Origin: DASUGC01 sp035606665 | Lineage (GTDB): Bacteria > Acidobacteriota > Vicinamibacteria > Vicinamibacterales > SCN-69-37 | Reading direction: 5' to 3' | NCBI GenBank assembly: GCA_035606665.1 | Contig: DATNEY010000032.1 | Location: 1-64,000, forward strand | Length of the DNA: 64,000 nucleotides | In this document: one piece after another, positions 52,377 to 61,397 of the stretch | Layout of the letters: every line of letters begins with the position of its first letter | Numbering within the stretch: the stretch's first letter is position 1 | Translations under genes and position numbers: made by a program | The notes under the pieces: generated by a model | Seen by the model: only the letters and a program-made list of their open reading frames with translations | Database searches by the model: none | Told to the model about the DNA's origin: nothing

Positions 52377-53801
52377 TCAGTCCTCAACAACGTGCTCCTC
52401 GAATGACTTGCGCGCCCGGGCCCAGGCGTCGCGGTCGAGCGAACCGTCGGGCCCCAGACTGCTCACCAGCGCGTAGGCCATCGCCATCGTGTGGTGGGTA
52501 TTGTCGTGCGCAAACAGGCCCTGACGGCCGAAGGTCGTGAGCCCGTCGATACCGCCGATCCACCGGTCGAGCGCGTCGAACGACTCGCGATAACCCCGGG
52601 TGTAGAGGGGATAGGCGTGCGGCAGTCTCTTCGTCTGCACGTGCAGGACACGCGGCACGGGCGCGAGGCCCGCCGTCTCGAGGTCGCGCACGACCAGGGC
52701 GCCGAGGGCCTCGTCCGTCATGCCCCACACGTCGTCCGACTGCGCGCATGGCAGCTCGGCGCAGAGCACGGTGCGGCCCGGCCGTGACGTCAACGAATAG
52801 TTCTTCGGCTCGGACAGGCGGCTGATCCGGATCACCGTTTCCGGAAAGTAGTGCGCGTCGAATTCGGTGAATTGATCCGACTCGAGTGTCAGATAGATGA
52901 GCACCATCGCGCGCTGTGCCAGCGAATCGGTGGCGGCCTCGGGCGGCCCGCCGCCGGTCGTGCGCACGAGACGCGCGAGCACGGTCACTGGAATCGTCGA
53001 CAGGACGTGTGTTGCGGCCAGGCGCCGGGACGCGCCGCCGACCGTCGCCTGCACGTGGCTGACGCGGCCGTTCTCGAGGACGACGTCGGTGACGTTCGTG
53101 TCGAGATGCACCGCGGCGCCGGACTCGACGGCGGCGCGATGGAGCGCGTCGCTGATCTGTCCGTAGCCATGTTTCGGGTAGAAGAAGCGGCCCGCGCCTG
53201 GTTTCTTGAGACCCGGTACAGCGCCGAGCACGCGCCGCACCATCTTGCCGATCGAGCCGCTCGAGACACGGCGCTTGGCCTGCTCCGGATCGAGCGCTTC
53301 GGGCGCGAGGCCCCAGATCTTGCGCGCGTAAGGAAAGTAGAAGTCCCGGCAGATCGTCCGGCCCAGCCCGCGCTCGAGGATCGACGCGAAGGTCTCGACC
53401 GCCGGCGCGCCGGTGAAGGGTTTGCGGATGGCGTCCGCCATGACGCCGGTCATGAATGCAGGCGGCAGCCGGGTCAGAAGATCGACGGGCTTCAGCGGGA
53501 AGTGCACCCACCTGCCCCGCAAACGGATGCGACCGTGACGCGGCCGATCGAGCAGATCTTGTCCAACGAGGCTTCGAATGTCCGCCATGACGTCCGGCGG
53601 ACACACTGGATGAAGCCGATGGCTGCCGAAGTCCACCGGGATTCCCTCGATGACGAAGCTCCCTGCGTTGCCGCCCACCTTGCTGGCTCGCTCGAGGACG
53701 GTGACGTTGCGGAAGCCCCGCTGCGAAAGCTTGTAGGCCGCTGCGAGCCCGGCGGGTCCGCCGCCGAGGATCACGAATGATGGCGTGGGGGCACCGGCCA
53801 T
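52377..53801 (-). CDS. FAD-dependent amine-oxidase-type oxidoreductase (UGM/protoporphyrinogen-oxidase-like)
   Basis: 474 residues. Motif FVILGGGPAGLAAAYKL binds FAD, and the second FAD region is near the C-terminus (TFGRQGLFAHDNTHHTMAMAY). FGSHRLHPV resembles the His region of UDP-galactopyranose mutase-like enzymes. In glycan loci this group includes mutases and desaturases acting on lipid-linked or nucleotide sugars. A paralogue lies at 56977-58464. It abuts the LPG-synthase-type gene with no gap. Confidence 0.75.
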   Translation of the reverse strand: MAGAPTPSFVILGGGPAGLAAAYKLSQRGFRNVTVLERASKVGGNAGSFVIEGIPVDFGSHRLHPVCPPDVMADIRSLVGQDLLDRPRHGRIRLRGRWVHFPLKPVDLLTRLPPAFMTGVMADAIRKPFTGAPAVETFASILERGLGRTICRDFYFPYARKIWGLAPEALDPEQAKRRVSSGSIGKMVRRVLGAVPGLKKPGAGRFFYPKHGYGQISDALHRAAVESGAAVHLDTNVTDVVLENGRVSHVQATVGGASRRLAATHVLSTIPVTVLARLVRTTGGGPPEAATDSLAQRAMVLIYLTLESDQFTEFDAHYFPETVIRISRLSEPKNYSLTSRPGRTVLCAELPCAQSDDVWGMTDEALGALVVRDLETAGLAPVPRVLHVQTKRLPHAYPLYTRGYRESFDALDRWIGGIDGLTTFGRQGLFAHDNTHHTMAMAYALVSSLGPDGSLDRDAWARARKSFEEHVVED

Positions 53802-54827
53802 CTACGACACTCCCCTCGCCGCCGGCGCGGTCCCGGGCGCCTGCGGCAGGAGCTGCGTCACGGCCAGGCCGACGAAACCGGTGACGATCAGCACGGACTG
53901 CCAGAGGATGCCTGATGCGAGCACGGCGTCGTTCGATGCGCCGTACGGCGCCAGCAGCGACACGAGCGCGGCCTCGCGCACGCCGAGACCGCCGAGGCTG
54001 ATCGGAAGAATCGCGATGAGCTTGGAAAGCGGCCACGCCACGAACCACGCCGCGAGCGCTGTCGTGACGCCGACTTCACGCGCCAGCCAGACGTTGGTCA
54101 TCACGAACGCGGACTGCACTGCGAGCGAGATGGCGACGGCCCCGAGAATGGCGGGCACGCCGGCCCGGAATGCAGATCGCAGGCTGGCGAACTTCGCGGC
54201 AATCGCCGGCCTTCGGAGCACCAAGCGTACTGCCAGGAATGCGGCGACTGCGGCCGGTATCGCGACGGCAATCCAGAGACCCGCCTGACGGACGACATCT
54301 GCGACGGCCGGCGGCAGGCCCGCCAGCGGCAGGGCGATCGCAATAAGTACAAAGAGCGTCGCGGTGTCGATGATTCGGTCAGCGATGCTGGCCACCGTCA
54401 CACGCGCCAGTCCCACGGTAGGCGCGAGATACGCGGCGCGCATCAGATCGCCACCGGCGATGCCCGGCAGCGCCAGGTTCGCGACGAGTCCAGCGTATTG
54501 GGCGCGAACGCAGAGGAAATGAGCCCGGGCGTCGTTTCCGCCAGCAGCTGAGGCGCTAACGCCCTGAGAAAAAGGCACTTCCTGGCCCTTTGTGGACCCG
54601 GAAACGACGCCCGGGCTCATTAGCAACCACAGTTTCACGGCGTTCAGGTAGTGGCCCGCGAAGAAGATGACGACTGCGGCAATCCAGGTCCAGGGGCGGA
54701 CGCGTGAGAGCGCGCCGGCGACCGCGGCAACCGGAACGAACGCCAGCAGAATCGCGATGACTGCCGCCGACACGGCCGCGCGGATGAGCCAACGGGCCCA
54801 GGGAGCCCGGGAAGCTCCGACATGCAT
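53802..54827 (-). CDS. LPG-synthase-type (UPF0104) membrane protein carrying an in-frame palindromic insertion
   Basis: 341 residues with about eight helices in the pattern of lysylphosphatidylglycerol synthase TM regions (PF03706): GHYLNAVKLWLL, LPGIAGGDLMRAAYL, SLGGLGVREAALV. In this family the segment after KLWLL normally continues for roughly 20-25 residues to the GLxxNLxLPG stretch. Here residues 70-103 are encoded exactly by the 102 bp palindromic element at 54519-54620 and read as a low-complexity polar stretch (SPGVVSGSTKG...). The insertion keeps the frame and adds no stop. Whether the protein still works is unknown. It could be a flippase or lipid-transfer partner of the neighbouring GT2. 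Confidence 0.75.
   Translation of the reverse strand: MHVGASRAPWARWLIRAAVSAAVIAILLAFVPVAAVAGALSRVRPWTWIAAVVIFFAGHYLNAVKLWLLMSPGVVSGSTKGQEVPFSQGVSASAAGGNDARAHFLCVRAQYAGLVANLALPGIAGGDLMRAAYLAPTVGLARVTVASIADRIIDTATLFVLIAIALPLAGLPPAVADVVRQAGLWIAVAIPAAVAAFLAVRLVLRRPAIAAKFASLRSAFRAGVPAILGAVAISLAVQSAFVMTNVWLAREVGVTTALAAWFVAWPLSKLIAILPISLGGLGVREAALVSLLAPYGASNDAVLASGILWQSVLIVTGFVGLAVTQLLPQAPGTAPAARGVS
54518..54621. mobile_element. 102-104 bp palindromic (MITE/RPE-like) element inside a coding region
   Basis: The ends are perfect 23 bp inverted repeats: 54518-54540 and 54599-54621, starting aatgagcccgggcgtcg on the left. The 58-base interior has two further hairpins: ggcg-ctaa-cgcc (54552-54563) and aaagg/ccttt (54571-54575, 54587-54591). 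The 102 bp from ATG to CAT inside the repeats equal 34 codons, so the host gene stays in frame. No target-site duplication is obvious and no transposase is encoded. It is the only copy I found in the window. It resembles non-autonomous palindromic elements such as the Rickettsia RPEs that insert in frame in genes. Confidence 0.75.
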
Positions 54828-54834
54828 ACGGCGA

Positions 54835-55770
54835 CTACTCCTCGGGCCGCCAGGGTGGCTGCATCTGCAGCCGCGAGATCATGTCCGCGAGAAGACCCAC
54901 GGCCCAGATCGTCATGGCCGAAAGAAACGCCATGACCGCCGTCTCAGACAGGTTCCAGAGATAGATGTCCTCGATGAGTTTCGCGACGCCGGCCAGGAAC
55001 GCGAACGCTCCAATCGGCAGGAAGACCTTCAGCGGATTGAACAGCACCATCGATCGCACGACCAGCAGCACGAAGCTGGCGAAGTGCGACGCGCGGATCT
55101 TGGACTTGCCGGTCCGCTTGAGATACTCGATCGGCTCGTAGATCACGTTGAAGCCGTTCGCGATCATCGCGAGCGTGATCGTGCTCGTGAACGAGAAGCC
55201 GTTCGGACACAGGTGCATGTAGCGCAGGACGACGTCGCGCTTCATCACACGCTGGCCCGAGTTGAGATCGGGAATACGGCGGCCGACGAGATACGACGCG
55301 AATCGATTCAGGAACCACTTCGGAATGCGGCGGATCCACGACACGCCTTCCGAGCGAAGCCAGCGCGTGCCCACGACCATCGCGGCGCCATCGAGCCGCG
55401 CGTAGAGACGAGGGATCGCGTCCGGCTCGTAGGTCGCGTCCGCGTCCATGATCATCACCGCGGCGGCGCGCGTCGCGAGGATTCCCGTTTTCAGGGCCGC
55501 GCCGTAGCCGCGATTCCAGGCGTGCGTCACAACGCGCACGCCGGCCGCGCTGGCGCGCTGCCCCGTGCCATCGGTGGAACCGTCGTCCACCACGAGGATC
55601 TCGCTCGTGAAGGGGATGTCGGCGAGCACCTGGCGGACCCGTGCGAGGGTGCCCTCGATGCCTTGCGCCTCGTTGAACGCAGGGAGGATTACGGCAAGGT
55701 CCGGGACCGGCACGGGTGCCGGGACCGGGCCGGGCTGCACGGCCGCCTGCTCATGTCCGGGCGTGGGCAT
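54835..55770 (-). CDS. DPM-like GT2 polyprenyl-phosphate sugar synthase with membrane tail
   Basis: 311 residues from the ATG at 55770; a TTG at 55779 would add three. A Pro-rich N-terminus of about 20 residues precedes LAVILPAFNEAQ, VVDDGSTDGT and the metal motif IMDADATYEPD. RGYGAALKTGI matches DPM1-like enzymes. Two C-terminal helices (about 232-252, 270-293) anchor it. It probably charges undecaprenyl phosphate with a hexose. It overlaps the GT4 gene by 20 bases. Confidence 0.85.
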   Translation of the reverse strand: MPTPGHEQAAVQPGPVPAPVPVPDLAVILPAFNEAQGIEGTLARVRQVLADIPFTSEILVVDDGSTDGTGQRASAAGVRVVTHAWNRGYGAALKTGILATRAAAVMIMDADATYEPDAIPRLYARLDGAAMVVGTRWLRSEGVSWIRRIPKWFLNRFASYLVGRRIPDLNSGQRVMKRDVVLRYMHLCPNGFSFTSTITLAMIANGFNVIYEPIEYLKRTGKSKIRASHFASFVLLVVRSMVLFNPLKVFLPIGAFAFLAGVAKLIEDIYLWNLSETAVMAFLSAMTIWAVGLLADMISRLQMQPPWRPEE

Positions 55771-56974
55771 TCGACTCAACTTTCTCGGCCGCCCCGGCCA
55801 CTTCCTCCAGCGCGGCCAGGGCCACCCGGCCCGCGCGGGGCCAGCTCAGGGCGGACGCCCGTTCCAGCGCCTTCGCGCCCATTGCTTTGCGCCCGGCCTC
55901 GTCAGCCCACATACGCTCAATCGCTTCCACGAGCGACCCGACGTCGCCCGGTTTGAGAAAGATGCCGCCGCCTTCGAGAATCTCCGGAAGCGGACTCTCC
56001 GTGGTCGCAATGACCGGCGTGCCGCATCGTGCGGCTTCCACGGCGGGCAGGCCGAACCCTTCGGAGGCCGAGGGCAGCACGAGCGCAAGCGCCCCGCTAT
56101 GCAGATGGCGCACCTCGCCGTCGGGCAGAAACCCTACCCAACGAACGAGATGGTCGGTGCCGCAGTCCTTGATGACGGATCGGATGCCAGTTACGTCGGA
56201 ATGGAACCCGTCCTGGTGATGGCCGACGAGCACGAGCATCAGCTTGCGATCGGGGTGGCGCTTCATGACTTCGGCGTGCGCCCGCACGACCAGGTCGACG
56301 TGCTTGTGCGGACCGAAGCCGCCGACATACATCAGCCACGACGCGCCCTCTGGCAGCCGAGCGCGGTCCGCGGCCGCGCGCACTTCGGCCGTTGACCGGC
56401 TCGGCCGGTACACCTCGGACACGCCCTCCAGCGTGACGCGCAGACGATCCGGCGAAACGCGAAGATACTTCGCGACTTCGCGCGCCGCGTATTCAGAAAC
56501 GGTCAGGACGAGTTTCGCCTGCCGCAGCGCGAGCTTCACCTTGGCGCGCCACGCCAGCCGATCCTTCCAGGTCGGCAGCGTGAGCTCGGGAAAACGTTCG
56601 GGGATGGCGTCGTGGATTGTCACGACTGCCGGCAATCCTGGTGGAAGAGGAAAGTAGCCGTACACGGACGGCGAGAGAAAGGCGTCGAGGCCGTCCTTCC
56701 GTGCTTGCCGCACCGCGGCAGTGAGCCGCAGCATGTCCCGCACGCTGCGCCTGCTGCCGGACGAGGCGGCAATCGTCGGCGCCTTGACCTGATCGACAAC
56801 GATCGTCGAGAGATTGGGCGCCTTCAGGCTGAATCCCGCGGACGACAACTCGTCGAGAAAGCACACGAACTCATGTCCGCGGCCCTCCGTCACCATGGCT
56901 TCCACGAGCTCGCGGGTGAAACGGCCGTAGCCGCGCGTGTTGGCCCAGCAGGTTGCGTCGATACCAATGCGCAT
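55751..56974 (-). CDS. GT4 family glycosyltransferase
   Basis: 407-residue GT-B enzyme. The N-terminus MRIGIDATCWANTRGYGRFTREL is typical of mannosyltransferase-like GT4 proteins. Donor-domain marks are LMYVGGFGPHKH, LMLVLVGHHQ and E-x7-E (EGFGLPAVEA), followed by the loop CGTPVIATTESPLPEILEGGG. It is a retaining, NDP-sugar-dependent cytosolic transferase that adds a sugar to the growing lipid-linked chain. It is two bases downstream of the FAD enzyme. Confidence 0.9.
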   Translation of the reverse strand: MRIGIDATCWANTRGYGRFTRELVEAMVTEGRGHEFVCFLDELSSAGFSLKAPNLSTIVVDQVKAPTIAASSGSRRSVRDMLRLTAAVRQARKDGLDAFLSPSVYGYFPLPPGLPAVVTIHDAIPERFPELTLPTWKDRLAWRAKVKLALRQAKLVLTVSEYAAREVAKYLRVSPDRLRVTLEGVSEVYRPSRSTAEVRAAADRARLPEGASWLMYVGGFGPHKHVDLVVRAHAEVMKRHPDRKLMLVLVGHHQDGFHSDVTGIRSVIKDCGTDHLVRWVGFLPDGEVRHLHSGALALVLPSASEGFGLPAVEAARCGTPVIATTESPLPEILEGGGIFLKPGDVGSLVEAIERMWADEAGRKAMGAKALERASALSWPRAGRVALAALEEVAGAAEKVESNAHART

Positions 56975-56976
56975 GA

Positions 56977-58464
56977 CTAGCTGGCCGCCTGCTCCTCGCT
57001 GGGCTGCTCGACCTTCTGCTCTTCGTGGTAGTCGAAGTCCGTGTTCACCGCCCAGACGTCGTGCGAACCGCCCACCATGTTCTCGACGGTCATCATCGCG
57101 GTGAGCATCGAGTGATCCTGGTTGTTGTACTTGTGCATGCCGTTGCGGCCGACGGTGTGGAGATTGGGAATCCCGTCGATGAACCCCCGAATGCTGTTGA
57201 GGTGATCGCGATAGACGCTGTCGTAGATCGGATAGGCCTTCGGCACCCGCACGACTTTGTAGTCGACCACGTCCTCAGCTTTGGCCAGTCCGAGGCTGGC
57301 GAGCTCGGCGGCCGCCTGCCGTCCCAGATCCGAGTCCGCGCTCGACCACAGGCCGTCGCCCTTGAAGCAGAAGTACTCCATGCCGATGCAGGTGATGCCC
57401 TTTGCCGGCACCATCGCCGCGCTCCAGTTGTTGAAGTTCTGGATGCGGCCGACCTTCACGCCGGGAGTATGGATGTAGATCCAGTTGTCCGGGAACAGTT
57501 TTTCGCGCTTGAGCATGAGCGCTACCACGAGAAAGTCCCGGTAGGAGAGGCCCTCCGCGCCTTCGCGCGCCGCGGCCGGCGCCGCCGGCGCCATGCTGCG
57601 CACCAGTGTCCTCAGCGGCATCGTCGAGATCACGTGGTCGCAGGCAATCGTCGTGGCGTCGTCAGGAGACTCGACGCGGACCGCCTTCACGGCGCCGTTC
57701 ACCATCTCGATGCGCGTGACGCGATGGCTCATCAGGACGCGATGGCCCTTCTTCACGAGCTGGTCGGCGCATGTTTCCCACATCTGGCCCGGGCCGAGTC
57801 GCGGGTAGTCGAACTCGTTGATCAACGTCTTGATGTCGGTCGACCGCTTGTTCAGCGCCGTGGCATTGAGGACCGCCCGGGCGAGCGAGAGACCCTGAAT
57901 GCGCTGCGCCGCCCACTCGGCTCGAATCTCGGTACACGGCAGGCCCCACACCTTTTCCGTGTAGGTCTTGAAGAACGCCATGTACAGCCGCCGCCCGAAC
58001 CGGTTCGTGACCCACTGCTCGAAGTTCTCTTCGACGGGATACGGCCGGTAGTGCCACTTGATGTAGCTCGCGACGATCAGGGCGGCATTGAAGATACCGA
58101 GGCCGGTGAGTGCGTTCATCGGCCGGAGCGGATAGTCGAAGTACTTGCCGTTATAGAAGATGCGGGAAAGCCTGGGCACCTTGATGAATTCGGAGCCGAG
58201 AATCTCCTTCCACATCCGCTGCACGGGAGGGATCTTCGTGAAGAAGCGATGGCCCCCAAGGTCGAAGCGGTAGCCGTTGTATTGCACCGTCCGCGAGATG
58301 CCGCCGACCATGTCATCACCCTCGAGCACGGTGATGCGGACATTGGGTTTCTTCGCGAGTTCGTACGCGGCTGTGAGGCCAGCGGGACCGGCGCCGATCA
58401 CGACAACGTGATCTCCTGGTCGAATCTGGCGGACCGTACGAGGCGCGGGCGACGGTTGTGTCAT
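56977..58464 (-). CDS. FAD-dependent oxidoreductase, UDP-galactopyranose-mutase-like
   Basis: 495 residues from the ATG at 58464. VVVIGAGPAGLTAAYEL binds FAD; FDLGGHRFFTKIPPV is the characteristic His-containing strand of the mutase-like subgroup; WVTNRFGRRLYMAFFKTYTEKVWG and the C-terminal IDGIPNLHTVGRNGMHKYNNQDHSM also match. It is longer than classical Glf (about 390), so mutase activity is not certain. It is the first gene of the nine-gene minus operon, behind a possible sigma-54 promoter. Confidence 0.75.
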   Translation of the reverse strand: MTQPSPAPRTVRQIRPGDHVVVIGAGPAGLTAAYELAKKPNVRITVLEGDDMVGGISRTVQYNGYRFDLGGHRFFTKIPPVQRMWKEILGSEFIKVPRLSRIFYNGKYFDYPLRPMNALTGLGIFNAALIVASYIKWHYRPYPVEENFEQWVTNRFGRRLYMAFFKTYTEKVWGLPCTEIRAEWAAQRIQGLSLARAVLNATALNKRSTDIKTLINEFDYPRLGPGQMWETCADQLVKKGHRVLMSHRVTRIEMVNGAVKAVRVESPDDATTIACDHVISTMPLRTLVRSMAPAAPAAAREGAEGLSYRDFLVVALMLKREKLFPDNWIYIHTPGVKVGRIQNFNNWSAAMVPAKGITCIGMEYFCFKGDGLWSSADSDLGRQAAAELASLGLAKAEDVVDYKVVRVPKAYPIYDSVYRDHLNSIRGFIDGIPNLHTVGRNGMHKYNNQDHSMLTAMMTVENMVGGSHDVWAVNTDFDYHEEQKVEQPSEEQAAS

Positions 58465-58543
58465 CGTTTCAGAACTGAATTCACACCGATTCACGGCCGG
58501 ACAACACGCAGAAACACCAATCGCGGTACGGCACGGCCCAAAA

Positions 58544-58560
58544 TGCAAGAGTCAGTCCGA
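58544..58560 (-). promoter_or_regulatory. Candidate sigma-54 promoter for the minus operon
   Basis: Reading the minus strand, tcggactgactcttgca has GG (58558-58557) and GC (58546-58545) exactly 10 bases apart with a perfect TTGCA -12 box; the -24 box matches only GG and the last G. Transcription would start near 58533, about 70 bases before the ATG at 58464. Confidence 0.3.
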
Positions 58561-58640
58561 AATAGGGCGGAAGGCAATTGATGCGATCGCTGCCAGTCAG
58601 CGCCTGGGGCGAACTCCTGCATTCTTGGCAGCGATGATTA

Positions 58641-58656
58641 TCTGCCCAAGGGCAGA
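58641..58656. promoter_or_regulatory. Perfect inverted repeat in a divergent promoter region
   Basis: tctgccc-aa-gggcaga is a 7 bp perfect inverted repeat with a 2-base centre, lying in the 239-base gap between divergent operons. The size and position suit a dimeric regulator operator, or a hairpin in the 5' leader of the plus operon. Confidence 0.4.
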
Positions 58657-58703
58657 CTTCTGTCTCGTTGTGCCGAACATAACCGGAGATAAAATGAGCC
58701 CGC

Positions 58704-59756
58704 TTGACTGCGACGGTCATCATTCCGTTTCATCGGAACCTGCGGCAGCTCGAGTTGAGCCTGCCTGCCGCGCGACGCGCACTCCCAGACGCTGAAATCA
58801 TCATTCCCGCCGACGGGGCAATCGAGGACTGCCGGCCCCTCGCACGCGAGCACGGCGCCCGCGTGATCGACGTGCCCGGGCCGCAGGGTCCGGCGGTCGC
58901 GCGAAACCGCGCCGCCGCGCAAGCAAGCGGCGACGTCCTGGTTTTTGTCGATACCGACGTCATTGCCGCTGCAGACTCGCTCGGGGGCCTCTGCGGTGTG
59001 CTCGAACGGGAGTCCGACGTCGCGGGGGTTTTCGGCGCGTACGACCTGGACCCGGGCGAGCGCAACTTCATGTCGCAGTACAAGAACCTGTCGCACGCGT
59101 GCGTGCACGAACTGGGCAATCCCGAAGCCCGTACGTTCTGGGCCGGTTTGGGCGCAGTTCGCACCCGTGTGTTCCGGGAAGTGGGCGGATTCGACGAACG
59201 CTTCGCCAAACCCAGCGTGGAAGACATCGACCTCGGCTACCGTATCCGGATAGCCGGCCACAGACTCCGCTTGGATCCCCGTTTCCGCGGGAAACACCTC
59301 AAGAAGTGGACGATCTGGGGCAGCATCGTGATCGACGTCACCGCCCGCGGCATTCCGTGGACGCAGCTGATTCACCGGTACGGCGGCCTGGCGAATGACT
59401 TGAACACGCGGCACGAGTTGCGGTGGTCCGTGGTCCTCGCCTATCTCGCGGTAGCCGCGGCCGCTGCGGTACCGTTCTTGCCACTTGCGGGCGTGTTGGC
59501 TGTCGCCTGTATTGCCGCAATGGTGCTGCTGAATCTTCAGTACTACCGCTGGTTCGTTGACCGCCGCGGCTGGTGGTTTGCGGTGCGCGTGGTCCCAGCC
59601 CACCTCTTGTACCACCTGTGCAATGGTGTGTCGTTTGTCGCGGGGACTGCCGCGCACCTCGCAACACGTCTGGGAATCCGGCTGCCGGGCGCGCTGCCGG
59701 CCACCATCTGGCAGGGCGGTACGGGCGCACCTGGCGCCGTGGCCCGGCCACTCTGA
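58704..59756 (+). CDS. GT2 family glycosyltransferase with membrane tail
   Basis: 350 residues from a TTG. GT-A motifs are ATVIIPFHRN, AVARNRAAAQA, LVFVDTDVIA (DXD) and VEDIDLGYRIRIAG near the catalytic base. Two or three C-terminal helices follow. An ATG with GGAG five bases upstream exists at 58694 but is out of frame with this gene by one base. It heads the operon with GT-C and the ABC exporter and overlaps the next ATG by one base (TGATG). It probably adds an early sugar to the lipid carrier or chain. Confidence 0.8.
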   Translation: MTATVIIPFHRNLRQLELSLPAARRALPDAEIIIPADGAIEDCRPLAREHGARVIDVPGPQGPAVARNRAAAQASGDVLVFVDTDVIAAADSLGGLCGVLERESDVAGVFGAYDLDPGERNFMSQYKNLSHACVHELGNPEARTFWAGLGAVRTRVFREVGGFDERFAKPSVEDIDLGYRIRIAGHRLRLDPRFRGKHLKKWTIWGSIVIDVTARGIPWTQLIHRYGGLANDLNTRHELRWSVVLAYLAVAAAAAVPFLPLAGVLAVACIAAMVLLNLQYYRWFVDRRGWWFAVRVVPAHLLYHLCNGVSFVAGTAAHLATRLGIRLPGALPATIWQGGTGAPGAVARPL

Positions 59757-61393
59757 TGACGGTCCCGCCGCAGAACGACACGAGACGGCGGCGCCTCGTC
59801 CTCGCCGGCCTGCTCGCAGTGACCTGCCTGCTCGGCGCGCGCGGCATCGGGGACGAGTCGGCGGTCATGCTCGGCGGCGACATGGCGCGCTACATCATGG
59901 ACGCCGTGTTCGTGCGCGACTTCATCGCCGATGGCGGCGCGACGAATTACGAGGATCTCGTCCGGTACGCCGAGCGTTACTACGCCAGATACCCCGCGCT
60001 CTCGCTCGGCCACCATCCGCCGGTGCCGTATCTCTCGGCGGTGCCCTTCTTCTGGCTGTTCGGCATCACGACGTTCGCGGCGCGCGCCGCGGCACTGGCC
60101 TGGTTCGTCGCCGCGGCCCTGGGCCTGTACGCCATCACGAAGAAACTCTTCAACTGGCAGGTCGCCGCCTGGGCGGCGGCCATGTTTGTCACGAATCTGG
60201 TCGTCCTGCGTGCGGGCCAGTACCTCCTCTCGGAAATGCCGATGACGGCGCTCGTGCTGTGGTCCGTGCACGCGCTGCTGGTGTTCTGCGAAAGGCGCCG
60301 GGCGCGTCAATTCATCTGGTTCGTGGGGCTGGTCGTGGCCAGTATCTATGCCAAGCAGCTCGCCGTCCTGATGTTCCCGGTCTACGTCGCGATTCTCGTG
60401 AACGCTCTGGGATGGCGGACGTTCGTCTCCAAGCGCGCGCTCCTCGCCTTCAGCGCCGGACTCGTCCTGCTCGTGCCGATGGCGATCATGACCGTCGGCC
60501 TGTCGCCGGCGAACTTCAGCATCGCGCTGTCGAACTCGACGAGGCTGCTGACCGGACATCGGGACTTCGCCATTCGCTCGCTCGTCGGCAGCATCATCTC
60601 GGCGCACCTGACGCTGCCAACGATCGTCGTGACGGCGGCAAGCATCGTGCTGCTTGTGATCCGGAGACGGCGGCAGGTCCTGATCGGGTTGGTCTGGGTG
60701 ATCTCCGTCGTCGTCGGCAGCATCGTGTTCGCAGGCGCGACGGAGCCGGCGAGGTATGCCTTCGGCGCCATGCCGGCGTATGCCCTGCTCATCGCGGCAC
60801 TCGCGGCCGAAGCACATTCACCGCGAACCAAGGCGATGGCCGCCGTGCTGCTCACGGCTACGCTCTGGTGGCAGCTGTGGGAAATCCGCGGTGTTCGCCC
60901 GTCCGGGGCAGGCGGCTACGAAGCCGCGGCGCAATACGTGCTCGAGCAGAATCACGAGCCCGCGGTGATGTACTCGAGCTACATCGATACGGGCTACTTC
61001 GTCTTCTTCACGCGCAAGCACGACCCGGCGCGACGCCAACTGGTGCTGCGTTCGGACAAGATTCTCCGATGGGGATCCGCGAATCCGGAGCAGGATCGCC
61101 TCGAAGTGCGCGACTGGCTCAAGCGCCTCGGCATACGCTGGATCGTGATGGAGTCGAGACCGAGGGCCTACGACGGCCGCTATGCGCTTTACGTCGAATT
61201 GCAGGGCCCCCGATTCGCGGAGCGTAGACGATTTCCGGTCACCAGCACGGCCGCACCCGGGCTGGAGCTCATCGTCTACGAATACCTGGACGCGCAACCC
61301 GCGGATCTCGATACACAAATCAAGATCGATCTGCCGCTCGGCTCACGTGACTTCGGCATCCGCCTGAGGGACCTCGTTGGCTCCGCCAGGTGA
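59756..61393 (+). CDS. ArnT/PMT_2-type membrane glycosyltransferase
   Basis: 545 residues. After one helix the loop has LGGDMARYIMDAVFVRDFIADG (Asp), then LSLGHHPPVPYLSAVPFFWLFG, the HPP block of PMT_2 proteins. About ten helices and a large C-terminal soluble domain (about 385-545) follow. It is coupled to the GT2 upstream and placed 4 bases before the ABC transporter permease. It probably transfers a lipid-linked sugar to a periplasmic acceptor. Confidence 0.75.
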   Translation: MTVPPQNDTRRRRLVLAGLLAVTCLLGARGIGDESAVMLGGDMARYIMDAVFVRDFIADGGATNYEDLVRYAERYYARYPALSLGHHPPVPYLSAVPFFWLFGITTFAARAAALAWFVAAALGLYAITKKLFNWQVAAWAAAMFVTNLVVLRAGQYLLSEMPMTALVLWSVHALLVFCERRRARQFIWFVGLVVASIYAKQLAVLMFPVYVAILVNALGWRTFVSKRALLAFSAGLVLLVPMAIMTVGLSPANFSIALSNSTRLLTGHRDFAIRSLVGSIISAHLTLPTIVVTAASIVLLVIRRRRQVLIGLVWVISVVVGSIVFAGATEPARYAFGAMPAYALLIAALAAEAHSPRTKAMAAVLLTATLWWQLWEIRGVRPSGAGGYEAAAQYVLEQNHEPAVMYSSYIDTGYFVFFTRKHDPARRQLVLRSDKILRWGSANPEQDRLEVRDWLKRLGIRWIVMESRPRAYDGRYALYVELQGPRFAERRRFPVTSTAAPGLELIVYEYLDAQPADLDTQIKIDLPLGSRDFGIRLRDLVGSAR

Positions 61394-61397
61394 AACC

